A DNA stretch of 64,000 nucleotides from Actinomyces lilanjuaniae (GTDB taxonomy: Bacteria; Actinomycetota; Actinomycetes; Actinomycetales; Actinomycetaceae): assembly GCF_003606385.1 (NCBI RefSeq), contig NZ_CP032514.1:1736001-1800000 (forward strand), written 5' to 3'. Made by a program: the position numbers and the translations under genes. Positions within the stretch are counted from its first letter, which is position 1, and each line of letters starts with the position of its first letter. Below, piece after piece: positions 49,660 through 59,347 of the stretch. The notes beneath the pieces are model-generated. The model had not been told where the DNA came from, made no database searches, and saw only the letters and a program-made list of their open reading frames with translations.

Positions 49660-50471
49660 ATGACTACGTCAGACAGCACCGGGGCGCAGGGTCGCAGCCC
49701 GTTGACACGGCCGGGCTTTATCGCCGCCACCGCGCTCGTGGTCGTGATCGCCGTGGTGGCCGCCGCCCTCGCGCTGGCCAACACCATGAGCAGCAGGGAG
49801 GGCACGGCCGCAGCCGGGGAGTCAGCCTCCACCGAGGCTACCGGCCCAGTGGAGATACCACCCCCCTCGACGGCCGGACCGGACCACGACGGCACCCAGA
49901 GCGTGTGCGGCCTTGAGGGGGAGGTCCTTGGCACCGCCGACCTGGTCGAGGCCCCCGACGTCGACAGCTGGGACTACCAGGACACCATGGCCTACCCCGT
50001 CTCCGCCGAGTACGGGCCGGGGGCCACCGCCGACGCCGGCTACCGCTACTGCTTCCAGCACTCCCCGAGGGGGCGCTCTACGCAGCCGCCAACGCCGTCG
50101 TCCAGGCGACCGAGGCCGACGAGGAGAAGATCGAGTCCTGGCTCACCTACTTCATCGCCGACACCCCTGAGCGCGATGAGTTCATCTCACAGGCACAGGC
50201 ATCGGCCTCCAGCGACTCCAGCGGGACCAGTGACACCTCTGGGATCCGCCTGCAGGTAGCGGGCTTCAACCTCATGTCCTACGACGGGGCGACCGCCAGG
50301 ATCGACATGGCCGTGACCGGGAGCTCGGGCGGTCAGACGGTGAACCTGTCCGCGGTCTACGAGCTGGTGTGGGAGGAAGGGGACTGGAAGCTCCTCATCA
50401 CCGACCCGAGCGAGCCGGTCAGCTTTGCCCAGCTCCCCCACGTAGCCGGATACACCGTCTGGAAAGCCTGA
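49660..50471 (+). CDS. VirB8/TcpC-like conjugation protein, frameshifted in this sequence
   Basis: Paralogue of the gene at 42305-43111, in its proper place in the transfer operon. The frame breaks after FQHSP: one extra C in the CCCC run at 50063-50066 restores EGALYAAANAVVQATEADEEKIESWLTYFIAD and leads to the end VYELVWEEGDWKLLITDPSEPVSFAQLPHVAGYTVWKA at 50471. The product is about 270 aa with one N-terminal membrane segment and an extracytoplasmic NTF2-like domain. If the break were real, the intact copy at 42305 could substitute. Confidence 0.7.
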
Positions 50472-50474
50472 CAA

Positions 50475-52220
50475 ATGGCAGACGACGGCTGCTCCGGATG
50501 GGACATGATTAATCCTGCGTGCTACCTGGACCAGGGTGTCAAAGCCGTTGTCGGTGACGCGATCGAGAACCTGGCGACTGCTGTGGTGGAGGCCTACGGC
50601 AGAGCAGTCGCGTCGCTAGGCACGGTGTGGGTGAATATCGGGACCCCGAACCTGACAGGATCGGGCTCGGAGACCTCCGCGATCGAGGCGGGCACGCACG
50701 CGACCGACTCGATCGGGATCACTAGGACAATTGGCTATGTCATGTGGACGAGCCTGGCTGTGGCAGTGATCTCGCTGTTCATCCTTGGCGCCCTCATCGC
50801 CTCACGAATACGCACGGGCGAGGGCGTTATGGCGGTCGGGCGCGTGGGCTTGGTGCTGGGTGCGACGGTCCTGGTCTCGGGGTCGAGCGCGCTGGTCAGC
50901 GGGCTCATGCCGACCGGGCCGAACGGCGCTGGCGGAGCCACCCTGTTTCTGCAGTCGGCACTGTGGTGGTACACGGGTGCGGCAGCGATGGTCGCGGTGA
51001 TTATCGGTGGTGCGCGGATGGCCTGGGAACAGAGGGCCGAGCCGGGGCGGGAGACGGTGAGGAGTCTACTCACCCTGGTGGTCGTAGCCGGGGCCGGGGT
51101 CACGGTCGTCGGGCTGCTAGTAACGGCGGCGGACTCCTTCGCCGTGTGGCTACTCGAGGGGTCATTGAACTGTGACGTGACCGAGGACGGCACCTGCTTC
51201 GGGGAAAATATGCTGACGCTGCTGGCCCTAAGCAGCACCGGGGTGACAGGTGGTTTGGGGTCTCTCCTGACTATTATTCTGGGGCTCATAGCGGTCCTGG
51301 CGGCAGCGGTCCAGGTGGTGCTGATGGTGGCGCGTGGCGGGATGCTGGTCATTCTCACGGGCATTCTGCCCCTGTCGGCGTCGTTTACCAATACTGAGAT
51401 GGGACGGAACTGGTTCAGGAAGTGCGTGGCGTGGCTGGTGGCTTTTATCCTGTACAAGCCGGCGGCGGCCGTGGTGTACGCGGCGGCCTTCCAGCTGGTC
51501 GGGACCAACGTGTTCTCCGATGACGGGACCGGTTTCCTCTCGGTCCTGACCGGTCTGATGCTGATGGTGATCGCCCTGTTCGCGATGCCGGCGCTGATGC
51601 GGTTTGTCACACCAATGGTGGGTGCCATGGCGGGCGGAGCCGCTGGTGGGGCAGCGGCAGTAGGTGCCCTGGCGGCGCTGCCGACGGGTGCCGCAGCGGT
51701 GGGGCGGCTGGCCTCCGGCAGCGGCTCGGCCTCCCAGCCCTCATCGGCTCCCTCGGGTGCCAACGGGGAGTCGGGGGCTCAGGGCGCTGCGGGTCCGTCT
51801 GGTGGTGGCCACGGTGGCGGGCAGGCAGCAGGGGCAGGTGCCCAGGACCAGTCACGCTCCTCCGGGGCGTCCCAGTCGGGCCGGTCCGGTGCCCCTGGTG
51901 CCGGGACAGGTGCTGGCACAACTCCGGGTACCGGGTCTGCTGCGGCGTCGGCTGGCAGCGGTGCCGGTAGTGGCGCTGCTGCTGGTAGCGGTGGTGCTGC
52001 CGCGGCTGGCGGTGCTGCCGGTAGTGGCGCTGCTGCTGGTAGCGGTGGTGCTGCCGCGGCTGGCGGTGCTGCCGGTGGTCCGGTCGGTGTGGCCGCAGGT
52101 GCTGCGCTAGAGGCGGGTAAGAAAGCCGGGCAGGCGGCTGCGGGAGCCGTGCGGGCCGTGGGTGAGCAGACCACGGGCCAGGCTACGGGCGAGGAAGGTG
52201 GTCCCAGTGGCAGCCGTTGA
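50475..52220 (+). CDS. VirB6/TrbL-like polytopic membrane protein
   Basis: A 581-aa channel component of the type IV system. Seven or so membrane segments lie between residues 80 and 400 (for example IGYVMWTSLAVAVISLFILGALIAS and LMLMVIALFAMPALMRFV). The central stretch NTEMGRNWFRKCVAWLVAFILYKPAAAVVYAAAFQLVG is typical of TrbL-type proteins. The last 180 residues are a Gly/Ala/Ser-rich tail with tandem repeats. It starts 3 bp after the VirB8-like gene. Confidence 0.8.
   Translation: MADDGCSGWDMINPACYLDQGVKAVVGDAIENLATAVVEAYGRAVASLGTVWVNIGTPNLTGSGSETSAIEAGTHATDSIGITRTIGYVMWTSLAVAVISLFILGALIASRIRTGEGVMAVGRVGLVLGATVLVSGSSALVSGLMPTGPNGAGGATLFLQSALWWYTGAAAMVAVIIGGARMAWEQRAEPGRETVRSLLTLVVVAGAGVTVVGLLVTAADSFAVWLLEGSLNCDVTEDGTCFGENMLTLLALSSTGVTGGLGSLLTIILGLIAVLAAAVQVVLMVARGGMLVILTGILPLSASFTNTEMGRNWFRKCVAWLVAFILYKPAAAVVYAAAFQLVGTNVFSDDGTGFLSVLTGLMLMVIALFAMPALMRFVTPMVGAMAGGAAGGAAAVGALAALPTGAAAVGRLASGSGSASQPSSAPSGANGESGAQGAAGPSGGGHGGGQAAGAGAQDQSRSSGASQSGRSGAPGAGTGAGTTPGTGSAAASAGSGAGSGAAAGSGGAAAAGGAAGSGAAAGSGGAAAAGGAAGGPVGVAAGAALEAGKKAGQAAAGAVRAVGEQTTGQATGEEGGPSGSR
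51966..52073 (+). repeat. Two perfect 54-bp tandem repeats in the VirB6-like gene
   Basis: The unit 51966-52019 is repeated exactly at 52020-52073 and encodes GSGAAAGSGGAAAAGGAA twice. A third, partial unit precedes it. Copy number could vary between strains without changing the frame. Confidence 0.9.
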
Positions 52221-53712
52221 GACCAGTAGAGGAGCCCGGACCTACGGGAACTGGCGGCGTCCCTCCTCACCGGGGATCCTGGGGCTGGGGTCGGTAGGCA
52301 CGGGCCTGCTGCTGGCGGGCCTGGTCCTGGTGGTCATCACGGTCATGGTCTCCGACATCCTGCGTGCCTCGGTGGTGGCTGTCCTGCTTGGTGTCGCGCT
52401 GCTGGCAGTGCTGACCAGGGACGCCCACGGGCGCAACCTGGTGAGCCGGGTGGGGGCGAGGACCAGCTGGTGGTCGGTCAGGTCGCGGGGGCTGAGCATC
52501 TACCGCTCCGGCCCGCTGGGCCGGGCGCTGTGGGGCACCTACCAGCTGCCGGGGATCGCGGCCCCCACGCGCCTGAGTGAGCACACCGACTCCTACGGGC
52601 GCCGGTTCGGCCTGCTGTACACCCCGGCTACCGGTTCCTTCTCGGTGGTCATCGGCACCGAGCCCGACGGCGCGGCGCTTGTGGACCAGGAGCAGATTGA
52701 CGTGTGGGTGGCGGACTGGGGGCACTGGCTGGCCAACCTCAGTGACGAGCCCAGCGTGGAGGCGGCGTCGGTGACCATTGAGACGGCGCCGGACACCGGG
52801 ACGCGGCTGCGCCGCGAGGTCTCGATGAGCACCGATCCCCAGGCCCCGGCGTTCGCCCGTGCCGTACTTGAGGAGGTCGTGGACCGCTATCCTGCCGGGT
52901 CCTCGACGGTGAGGGCCTTCGTGACGGTCACCTTCACCGCCTCGCAGCGCTCCGGGGGGCGGCGCAAGCCTGAGGAGATGGGCCGTGACCTGGCCGCGCG
53001 GCTGCCAGGCCTGACCGCCGGGCTGGCGGCCACCGGGGCGGGGGCGGCGCACCCGCTGACGGCCCAGGAGCTGTGCGAGGTGGTGCGTGTGGCCTACGAC
53101 CCGGCCGCGGCGCTGCTGATCGACGAGGCCCACGCCGCCGGGCAGGTCCCTGACCTGTCGTGGACGGACGTCGGGCCGGCCGCTGCGCAGGCCTCCTGGG
53201 ACGGGTACCGCCATGACAGCGCGTTCTCCTGCACGTGGTCGATGACCCAGGCCCCGCGCGGCAACGTCCAGTCCGGTGTCCTGGCCAGGCTGCTGGCCCC
53301 GCACCGTGACATCGACCGCAAGCGGGTCACGCTGGTGTACCGGCCGATCGACTCCGCGCGTGCTGCGGCGATCGTGGAGGCGGACCTGCGAGCAGCGGAG
53401 TTCCGGATGACCTCGACGAGCAAGCCCGCCGCGCGTGACAGCCTGGCGGTGCGCGCGGCGGCCGCGACGGCCAGTGAGGAGGCCTCCGGGGCTGGGCTGA
53501 CCCAGTTCGGCATGCTGGTCACCGCCACGGTCACCGACCTGGACAGGCAGGCCGACGCACGGGCGGCGATCGACAACCTGTCTGCCACAGTGCGCCTGCG
53601 GCTGCGCCCGGTGTACGGGTCGCAGGACTCCGCGTTCGCCGCCGCCCTGCCCCTGGGACTGGTGCTTCCCAAGCACGTGCGGGTCCCCGCCGAGCTGAGG
53701 AACAACCTGTGA
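52207..53712 (+). CDS. SCO6880-type conjugation protein (VirB3/VirB4 N-terminal-like)
   Basis: A 501-aa protein. Two membrane segments (about residues 25-70) are followed by a large soluble domain with SFSVVIGTEPDGAALVDQEQIDVWVADWGHWLANL and QAPRGNVQSGVLARLLAPHRDIDRKRVTLVYRP. Members of the SCO6880 group are thought to join VirB3 and the non-ATPase part of VirB4, the ATPase part being encoded by the next gene. The GTG start at 52207 overlaps the upstream stop by 14 bp and has GAGGAAGG before it. Confidence 0.8.
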   Translation: MAAVETSRGARTYGNWRRPSSPGILGLGSVGTGLLLAGLVLVVITVMVSDILRASVVAVLLGVALLAVLTRDAHGRNLVSRVGARTSWWSVRSRGLSIYRSGPLGRALWGTYQLPGIAAPTRLSEHTDSYGRRFGLLYTPATGSFSVVIGTEPDGAALVDQEQIDVWVADWGHWLANLSDEPSVEAASVTIETAPDTGTRLRREVSMSTDPQAPAFARAVLEEVVDRYPAGSSTVRAFVTVTFTASQRSGGRRKPEEMGRDLAARLPGLTAGLAATGAGAAHPLTAQELCEVVRVAYDPAAALLIDEAHAAGQVPDLSWTDVGPAAAQASWDGYRHDSAFSCTWSMTQAPRGNVQSGVLARLLAPHRDIDRKRVTLVYRPIDSARAAAIVEADLRAAEFRMTSTSKPAARDSLAVRAAAATASEEASGAGLTQFGMLVTATVTDLDRQADARAAIDNLSATVRLRLRPVYGSQDSAFAAALPLGLVLPKHVRVPAELRNNL

Positions 53713-55256
53713 GCAGGCGACCCCCGCGCGGTCAGCGCCGCAGGCAGGAGCGGGAGCAGGCGGACCAGCAGCGCCAGGTGCGCCCGCAGCGCCCGCCCAT
53801 GCGCGGGTGGCCGGGACGTGGGAGGGGACCCTCGACCTATGTGCAGGCAGCTGACGAGTGGCGCGGCACCACCGTGCAGGTGTGCGGTCTGTGGCCCTTC
53901 GCAATAGGCACCGGTACCCCGATGGTCGGCGTCCCCCTGGGTCGCCACGTCCACACCGGTGCCACGCTGTGCTGCGACCCTGTCTCGTGGTTCCAGCGCG
54001 CCAAGCTCATCTCCAACCCCAGCTGCTTCGTGCTGGGAAAGCCGGGCCTGGGCAAGTCCACGATCATCCGCCGCATGGCCACCGGCCTGGCCGGCTACGG
54101 CGTCATGCCCCTCGTGCTGGGTGACCTCAAGCCGGACTACGTCGACCTCATCGAGGCGCTCGGTGGCCAGGTCATCACCCTGGGCCGGGGCCGGGGCTAC
54201 CTCAACATCCTGGACCCGGGCGAGGCCGGTGAGGCCGCAGCCCGGCTGCGCCAGGCAGGTCACACGCGTGAGGCCGCGCAGGTGCTCGCCGACGCCCACG
54301 GCCGCCGCCACACGATGGTCTCAGCGCTGCTGACGATCCTGCGGTCGAGCCCACCAAGTGACCGCGAGGAGACGATCATCGACCGGGCGCTGAAGTACCT
54401 TGACGTCCACCACGAGGGGGTGCCCGTCCTGGGCGACCTGCTACACGTCATCCAGGACGGCCCGCCAGAGGTGCGCGCCGTCGCCCTGGACCGCGGTGAC
54501 GACGCCCGCTACAAGGAGATCACGGAGGACCTGGAGGCCTCCCTCATCGGCCTGACCAGCGGCGGCCGTCTCGGAGAGACCTTCGCCCACCCAACCACCA
54601 ACCCGATGCGCAGGGACGCCGCGGTGGTCTACGACGTCAGCGCTATCGACGACTCCGAGATGGACCTCCAGGCAGCCACGCTGCTGGCCTGCTGGTCGGC
54701 CGGCTTCGGAGCCGTCAACGTCGCCAACGCCCTGGCGGACGCGGGCCTGGAGCCGCGTCGCCACTACTTCGTCATCCTCGACGAGCTGTGGCGCGCGCTA
54801 CGGGCTGGGCGCGGCATGGTGGACCGTGTCGACGCCCTCACCCGCCTCAACCGGCAGCGCGGTGTGGGCATGGCCATGATCTCCCACACGATGAGCGACC
54901 TGCTGGCCCTGGCCAGCCAGGAGGACCGGATGAAGGCGCGCGGCTTCGTGGAGCGCTCAGGCATGGTCATCTGCGGAGGGCTGCCCTCGGCCGAGATGCC
55001 CCAGCTCACCGCCGCCGTGCCGTTCTCCCAGGCCGAGCAGGAGCTGCTGGTCGGCTGGCAGGACCCACCCGCCTGGGACCCCTCCACAGGCCGCGAGGCA
55101 GAGCCGCCGGGCCGGGGAAAGTTCCTGGTCAAGGTCGGGGGGCGCCCAGGTATCCCCGTCAACGTCCAGCTCACAGACACAGAGCTGTCAATCAACGACA
55201 CCAACAGGCTCTGGCACGAGCAGTCCCGCGTGGGCAGGCTGGAGGACAGCCCATGA
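53709..55256 (+). CDS. VirB4-like ATPase of the type IV secretion system
   Basis: A 515-aa cytoplasmic ATPase that energises the transfer channel. Walker A is VLGKPGLGKSTIIRR (GKPGLGKS, 110-117), Walker B is HYFVILDELWRAL, and TRLNRQRGVGMAMISHTMSDLLAL is the typical downstream helicase-like block. A basic N-terminal stretch of 30 residues precedes the domain. GTG 53709 overlaps the preceding stop (GTGA) and its own stop overlaps the VirD4-like ATG. Confidence 0.9.
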   Translation: MSRRPPRGQRRRQEREQADQQRQVRPQRPPMRGWPGRGRGPSTYVQAADEWRGTTVQVCGLWPFAIGTGTPMVGVPLGRHVHTGATLCCDPVSWFQRAKLISNPSCFVLGKPGLGKSTIIRRMATGLAGYGVMPLVLGDLKPDYVDLIEALGGQVITLGRGRGYLNILDPGEAGEAAARLRQAGHTREAAQVLADAHGRRHTMVSALLTILRSSPPSDREETIIDRALKYLDVHHEGVPVLGDLLHVIQDGPPEVRAVALDRGDDARYKEITEDLEASLIGLTSGGRLGETFAHPTTNPMRRDAAVVYDVSAIDDSEMDLQAATLLACWSAGFGAVNVANALADAGLEPRRHYFVILDELWRALRAGRGMVDRVDALTRLNRQRGVGMAMISHTMSDLLALASQEDRMKARGFVERSGMVICGGLPSAEMPQLTAAVPFSQAEQELLVGWQDPPAWDPSTGREAEPPGRGKFLVKVGGRPGIPVNVQLTDTELSINDTNRLWHEQSRVGRLEDSP

Positions 55257-57058
55257 GCAGGCCGACCAACCGCCGCCGCGACCCAGGCGGACTCTCCGGG
55301 GAGGCGGTCCTGGTCTGGGTCGCAGTCGTGGTCACAGCTCTCGTCACCGGCACCGTCTACGCCGCGATGCACCTGGGCCACCGGCTCGCTGGTACAGGTG
55401 TGGAGGTCCCTGCCGACCCCTTCGCCGTCGTCCTCGGCCTGCTCGGCGGAGACCTGATATGGCCCGGCGCCGCTGGCTGGTGGGTGCTCAGCGGAGTCGC
55501 TGTCCTTCTTCTCGGCCTCAGCGTGCTGGTCGGCGTGGTGGTGTACCGGCTGCGGCGGCGCCGCTCCCGCGTCGACCGCGCCGCCTCCTGGATGGGGCGC
55601 GGCCGCGACATCGAGGACCTCAGCCGCAGGAGCGCTGACACCAAGGCCCGGCGCCTGGGTGTCGAGGGGGCACCCGGGGTGCTCATCGGTCGCACTGTCA
55701 CCACTGGGCAGCAGCTGTGGGGCTCGTGGGAGGACATGCACATCGACATCTGGGGACCACGCACCGGCAAGACCACCAGCCGGGCGATACCCGCGATCCT
55801 GGAGGCGCCGGGAGCCGTCCTGGTCACCTCCAACAAGCGCGACGTCGTTGACGCCACCCGCGACGTGCGGGCAGCCGCTGGCCCGGTCTGGGTGTTCGAC
55901 CCCCAGGAGATCGCCCTGGAGGAGCCCACCTGGTGGTGGAACCCCCTGACCTACGTCACCGACGAGGTGCGGGCCGCCCGCCTGGCCGAGCACTTCGCCG
56001 CAGGCAGCCGTGACCCCGGGGCACGCACCGACGCCTACTTCGACCCGGCCGGCCAGGACCTCCTCGCCGGCCTCCTGCTGGCCGCAGCCCTGGACCACCG
56101 GCCGATCACCGAGGTCTACACCTGGCTGACCAGGCCCACCGACGAGACCGCCATCGACATCCTGCGCGACCACGGCTACACCCTCACCGCCGACCAGGTC
56201 GCAGGCGTCGTCGCCGCCCCGGACAAGCAGCGTGGCGGCATCTTCGGCACAGCCATGCAGATGGCCTCCTGCCTGACCAACCGCCAGGCGGCCCGCTGGG
56301 TCACGCCCCAGGGCCCCGCCGACACACGCAGGCAGCTTAGTGCGCAGGACTTCGTACGCGCCGACGGCGGCACCCTCTACTCCCTGTCCAAGGAAGGCCG
56401 CGGCAGCGCCGGACCCCTGGTCACCGCACTGACCGTCGCCGTCGTCGAGGCGGCCGAGGAGCTGGCCGCACGCTCTGCCGGCGGACGCCTGGCCACCCCC
56501 CTGCTCGGGGTCCTCGACGAGGCCGCCAACGTCTGCCGCTGGCGCGACCTGCCCAACCTCTACAGCCACTACGGCAGCCGCGGCATCGTCCTCATGACGA
56601 TCCTGCAGTCCTGGTCCCAGGGAGTCGAGGTGTGGGGCGAGGCCGGGATGCGCAAGCTCTGGTCCGCGTCGAACGTCAAGGTCTACGGCGGCGGCGTGGA
56701 CGAGGACGCATTCCTGGAGCACCTGTCTAAGGTCATCGGCGACTACGACCGGCTGTCCTCCTCCACCTCCCACGCACGCGGCCACCGCACCGTCTCCCAC
56801 CAACTCCACCGCCAGCGCATCCTCGACGTATCCGACCTCGCCGCCCTGCCCAAGGGCCGCGCCCTCGTCCTGTCATCAGGCTCACGCCCCACCCTCGTAC
56901 GCACCCTCCCGTGGATGACCGGCCCCCACGCCACCGCAGTCAAGGCATCCATCACCGCCCACGACCCACAGGCTGAGCGGACGATCAACGAGGCAGCCAC
57001 ACAGCTGGCAGCAGTAGAGGCAACCCTGCAAGCCCATGAGACGGAGGCACACCCATGA
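55253..57058 (+). CDS. VirD4/TraG-type coupling protein
   Basis: A 601-aa membrane ATPase that brings substrates to the transfer channel. Two membrane segments (about 18-38 and 78-99), Walker A IWGPRTGKTTSRAIP (168-175), Walker B LLGVLDEAANVCRW and the C-terminal block SHQLHRQRILDVSDLAALPKGRALVLSSG are all in place. In other systems this protein reads the secretion signal on relaxases and effectors, so it is the expected receptor for the shared toxin tails described under findings. Confidence 0.93.
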   Translation: MSRPTNRRRDPGGLSGEAVLVWVAVVVTALVTGTVYAAMHLGHRLAGTGVEVPADPFAVVLGLLGGDLIWPGAAGWWVLSGVAVLLLGLSVLVGVVVYRLRRRRSRVDRAASWMGRGRDIEDLSRRSADTKARRLGVEGAPGVLIGRTVTTGQQLWGSWEDMHIDIWGPRTGKTTSRAIPAILEAPGAVLVTSNKRDVVDATRDVRAAAGPVWVFDPQEIALEEPTWWWNPLTYVTDEVRAARLAEHFAAGSRDPGARTDAYFDPAGQDLLAGLLLAAALDHRPITEVYTWLTRPTDETAIDILRDHGYTLTADQVAGVVAAPDKQRGGIFGTAMQMASCLTNRQAARWVTPQGPADTRRQLSAQDFVRADGGTLYSLSKEGRGSAGPLVTALTVAVVEAAEELAARSAGGRLATPLLGVLDEAANVCRWRDLPNLYSHYGSRGIVLMTILQSWSQGVEVWGEAGMRKLWSASNVKVYGGGVDEDAFLEHLSKVIGDYDRLSSSTSHARGHRTVSHQLHRQRILDVSDLAALPKGRALVLSSGSRPTLVRTLPWMTGPHATAVKASITAHDPQAERTINEAATQLAAVEATLQAHETEAHP

Positions 57059-57513
57059 CCGACTGGGGAACAGCTGAGGCGCAGCCAAGCAGCAACGACC
57101 CTGCTGATGCTGTTGACGAGCCTGACGAACAGCTGTGGTTCGGCTCGGTCGACGAGTTCGTACGCGACTACCTGCGCAACGTCTACCGCCGACGCATCGA
57201 CGGGCGCCACCGGTGCTGGGCCGGAAGATGGTGGCAGCACGAGGAGGCCGTGATCCGCCTGGAAGCACTGTGGCGGGCCTGGGAGCACCTACGCCGCGAC
57301 GCGGCCACGGGGATGAGCATATGGTGGCGAGACCACGCCGACCACCACATGGCCGTCCTCATGAGCCCCGACGGCCCGTTCGCCACCGCCACAGAAGGCA
57401 CAGAGAACACCTGCAGGCTAGGCGAGCCCCTCCCCTACGTCCCACCACCAGAGGGCCTGTTCCCCGACGTACGGGAACAGCCGACAGAACCTGCCCCGGG
57501 CAGCACCAGCTGA
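57055..57513 (+). CDS. DUF4913 family protein
   Basis: A 152-aa protein with the DUF4913 core LWFGSVDEFVRDYLRNVYRRRIDGRHRCWAGRWWQHEEAVIRLEALWRAWEHLR and DHADHHMAVLMSPDGPF. The family occurs with type IV transfer genes in actinobacteria; its job is unknown. ATGA overlap with the VirD4-like gene makes it the last gene of the operon. Confidence 0.85.
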   Translation: MTDWGTAEAQPSSNDPADAVDEPDEQLWFGSVDEFVRDYLRNVYRRRIDGRHRCWAGRWWQHEEAVIRLEALWRAWEHLRRDAATGMSIWWRDHADHHMAVLMSPDGPFATATEGTENTCRLGEPLPYVPPPEGLFPDVREQPTEPAPGSTS

Positions 57514-57727
57514 GCACAGGCTCCCACACCGCTGCCACCGCCCCCGGGCTCCCCGGAACGCAAGGGGCACAAGGGGCCAGGGACCCGCTCACCACTGTAG
57601 CCCGCTGCGCTGAACCTGGGCGGCGGTCCTGACCTCCTGCGCCCCTCAATACCGCCAGTCTCCTCAGCCCAAGCCGATCCCTCCTCACCCCTCCCTGGTC
57701 CGCTGTGACAGAGGGGCCTGCCCGACT

Positions 57728-57845
57728 TCACCTGCCGATCCCGTGGGGTCCTGAGCTGTAGCCACGCCCAGGTCGGCTGCTGGTCCGCTGCTGCGCAGTG
57801 CGACCCGGCTGCCTCACCGCCTCAGTCGCGGCCTGCGGGTACGAC
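57728..57845 (-). repeat. 3'-end tail repeat, copy in the zeta gene
   Basis: About 118 bp, from the stop codon inward, match 60292-60409 (offset 2564) with roughly a dozen mismatches clustered in one patch. It encodes the shared C-terminal motif and tail of the zeta and Fic-1 toxins. Confidence 0.85.
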
Positions 57846-58804
57846 GCCCGGACCGCTGACCTCACCGAGCTCCCCGTGCTCGCCGGTGACGGGGCTGCTG
57901 CACGCAGCTGGCTGCCCCTGTCGTCGCGTCGTAGGTCATCAGTCAGCCGGGGCGTGGCCACGGCCTGGCGTGCCTCCTCAGCGGTGGTGAAGAAGCGCCG
58001 GTAGCGCGATACCTCGGGCACCTGCTCAGCCACGGCGCGCGCCGCCCGGTCGCTCCGGGAGCCCGCTCCGTCCTGGGTGTCGAACACCAGCTCGCGGAAC
58101 TCGCTGGGCACCCATCGCCCACCCAGCTCGCTGCTGTAGGTCTGCTCCACCCACCGCTGGACGATCCGGTACCTGGACACCTCAGCGGGAACCTCGACGT
58201 CAACCACCTGGATGTCGTAACCAGCCCGAGCCAGCTGGGAGGCCAGACGCACGGCCTTGACCTCGTTCGCCATCACGCCATCGACCACGACGTTCTCACC
58301 ACGCGCGAGAGCAGCCTGCCGCACACGCCGCGCGAGGTAGGAGGACTCCTCGTGCACCAGCGCGGCCAGCTCCATCGGCGCCAGCCGCACCCCACGACCC
58401 GCCGCCTCAGGCGGCATCATGGCGGTGATGCTGCCGTCCTCGACAGCCGCACGGACCAGCAGCACCTTGAACTCGTCAGGATCCACAACAGTGAACCGCT
58501 GCCCAGCCTCCTCCAGGACCCGGCTGCGGACCACCCCCTTGCCCGCACCAGGCGGCCCAGCCAGCACGACGGCCTGACGCCCCGTGTCACCCCGACCGTG
58601 CTCCTGGTAGAACTGCGCCAGCAGCCGCCGGTGCAACTCAAAACGGTCTGCACGCGGCACAAAACCTCCACCAGGCACCTGCCGGAACCACTCCGGGTTG
58701 CGGACAGTGGCTCCTGGCGCGTCCGGCGACAGCGGCCCGCCCTCACGAGACAGCTCACGCAGCAGCCCGGCCCGCGCGGCCAGCTCAGCGGGAACCTCAG
58801 GCAT
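57728..58804 (-). CDS. Zeta-toxin family kinase with shared C-terminal tail
   Basis: A 358-aa zeta toxin. The family phosphorylates UDP-N-acetylglucosamine or related sugars and so poisons peptidoglycan synthesis. Walker A is VVLAGPPGAGKGVV (83-90), the substrate-binding Asp pair is VVDPDEF (108-112), and NVVVDGVMANEVKAVRLASQL follows. The N-terminal 75 residues are extra. After residue 275 the sequence is disordered and contains SYPQAATEAVRQP (321-333), then 25 basic residues ending GPHGIGR. The start ATG 58804 overlaps the antitoxin stop by 8 bp. The DNA for the last 39 codons is nearly the same as in the Fic gene at 60292. Confidence 0.85.
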   Translation of the reverse strand: MPEVPAELAARAGLLRELSREGGPLSPDAPGATVRNPEWFRQVPGGGFVPRADRFELHRRLLAQFYQEHGRGDTGRQAVVLAGPPGAGKGVVRSRVLEEAGQRFTVVDPDEFKVLLVRAAVEDGSITAMMPPEAAGRGVRLAPMELAALVHEESSYLARRVRQAALARGENVVVDGVMANEVKAVRLASQLARAGYDIQVVDVEVPAEVSRYRIVQRWVEQTYSSELGGRWVPSEFRELVFDTQDGAGSRSDRAARAVAEQVPEVSRYRRFFTTAEEARQAVATPRLTDDLRRDDRGSQLRAAAPSPASTGSSVRSAVRASYPQAATEAVRQPGRTAQQRTSSRPGRGYSSGPHGIGR

Positions 58805-59267
58805 CACCGTACAGCGCGTCGAGCACCGCCTCACACATGCCCACGTCGATCAGACCATCACTAGCAGCCTGGTAGAGCTCATCAATGGTGCCCTCCGGGA
58901 CAACCATGAGATCATCACCGGGACTCGTGCGCATGTCCCCGGTCGGCACCCAGGGCCAGGCAACCAGCTGCGCCACCGCCTCCTCACGGTCCAGCTCCCC
59001 CGCCGTGTACCGCTGGCACACCTCGTACGGGCTCGCGCTCCGCTGGCCCTCCCTGGGCACCGCAACACGGCGGGCCGCCCTCAGCGCCGAGGACACGCTC
59101 GACTGCGACAGACCCAGCTCGGCGGCCACCTGCCGCTGAGACGTCCTCGACACCGCCACGACCAGCTGCCGGTGGTACTCCAGCTCCGCCAGCTCCTTCC
59201 TCACCCGCGCCCGCCTGAGCGCCCTCAGCTCCTGCTCTGCGACACCCATCCCAGCCCCCTTCGGCAT
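58797..59267 (-). CDS. HTH antitoxin of the zeta-toxin pair
   Basis: A 156-aa protein: a helical stretch (ELRALRRARVRKELAELEYHRQLVVAVS), a helix-turn-helix (SQRQVAAELGLSQSSVSSALRAAR), then an acidic C-terminal region (VPTGDMRTSPGDDLMVVPEGTIDELYQAASDGLIDVGMCEAVLDALY) likely to bind the toxin. It precedes and overlaps the zeta gene as antitoxins do, but it is not a classical epsilon protein. ATG 59267 or 59249 are both possible. Autoregulation through the dyad upstream is likely. Confidence 0.75.
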   Translation of the reverse strand: MPKGAGMGVAEQELRALRRARVRKELAELEYHRQLVVAVSRTSQRQVAAELGLSQSSVSSALRAARRVAVPREGQRSASPYEVCQRYTAGELDREEAVAQLVAWPWVPTGDMRTSPGDDLMVVPEGTIDELYQAASDGLIDVGMCEAVLDALYGDA

Positions 59268-59347
59268 AGACAAACCTATCGGCCATGCGGAGCGGCCGCC
59301 AGGAGCAGCAGCTAACCACACCGCAGTACCATGCGCTACTGCTCCAG

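Noticed and set aside
51966..52073. CRISPR-like repeats
   Set aside because: The repeats are tandem, without spacers, and encode part of a protein. No CRISPR array or cas gene was found in the window.
52267..56809. Very long minus-strand open frames opposite the VirB4- and VirD4-like genes
   Set aside because: They mirror strongly conserved plus-strand genes with Walker motifs and lack any domain of their own; typical of high-GC DNA with few stop codons.
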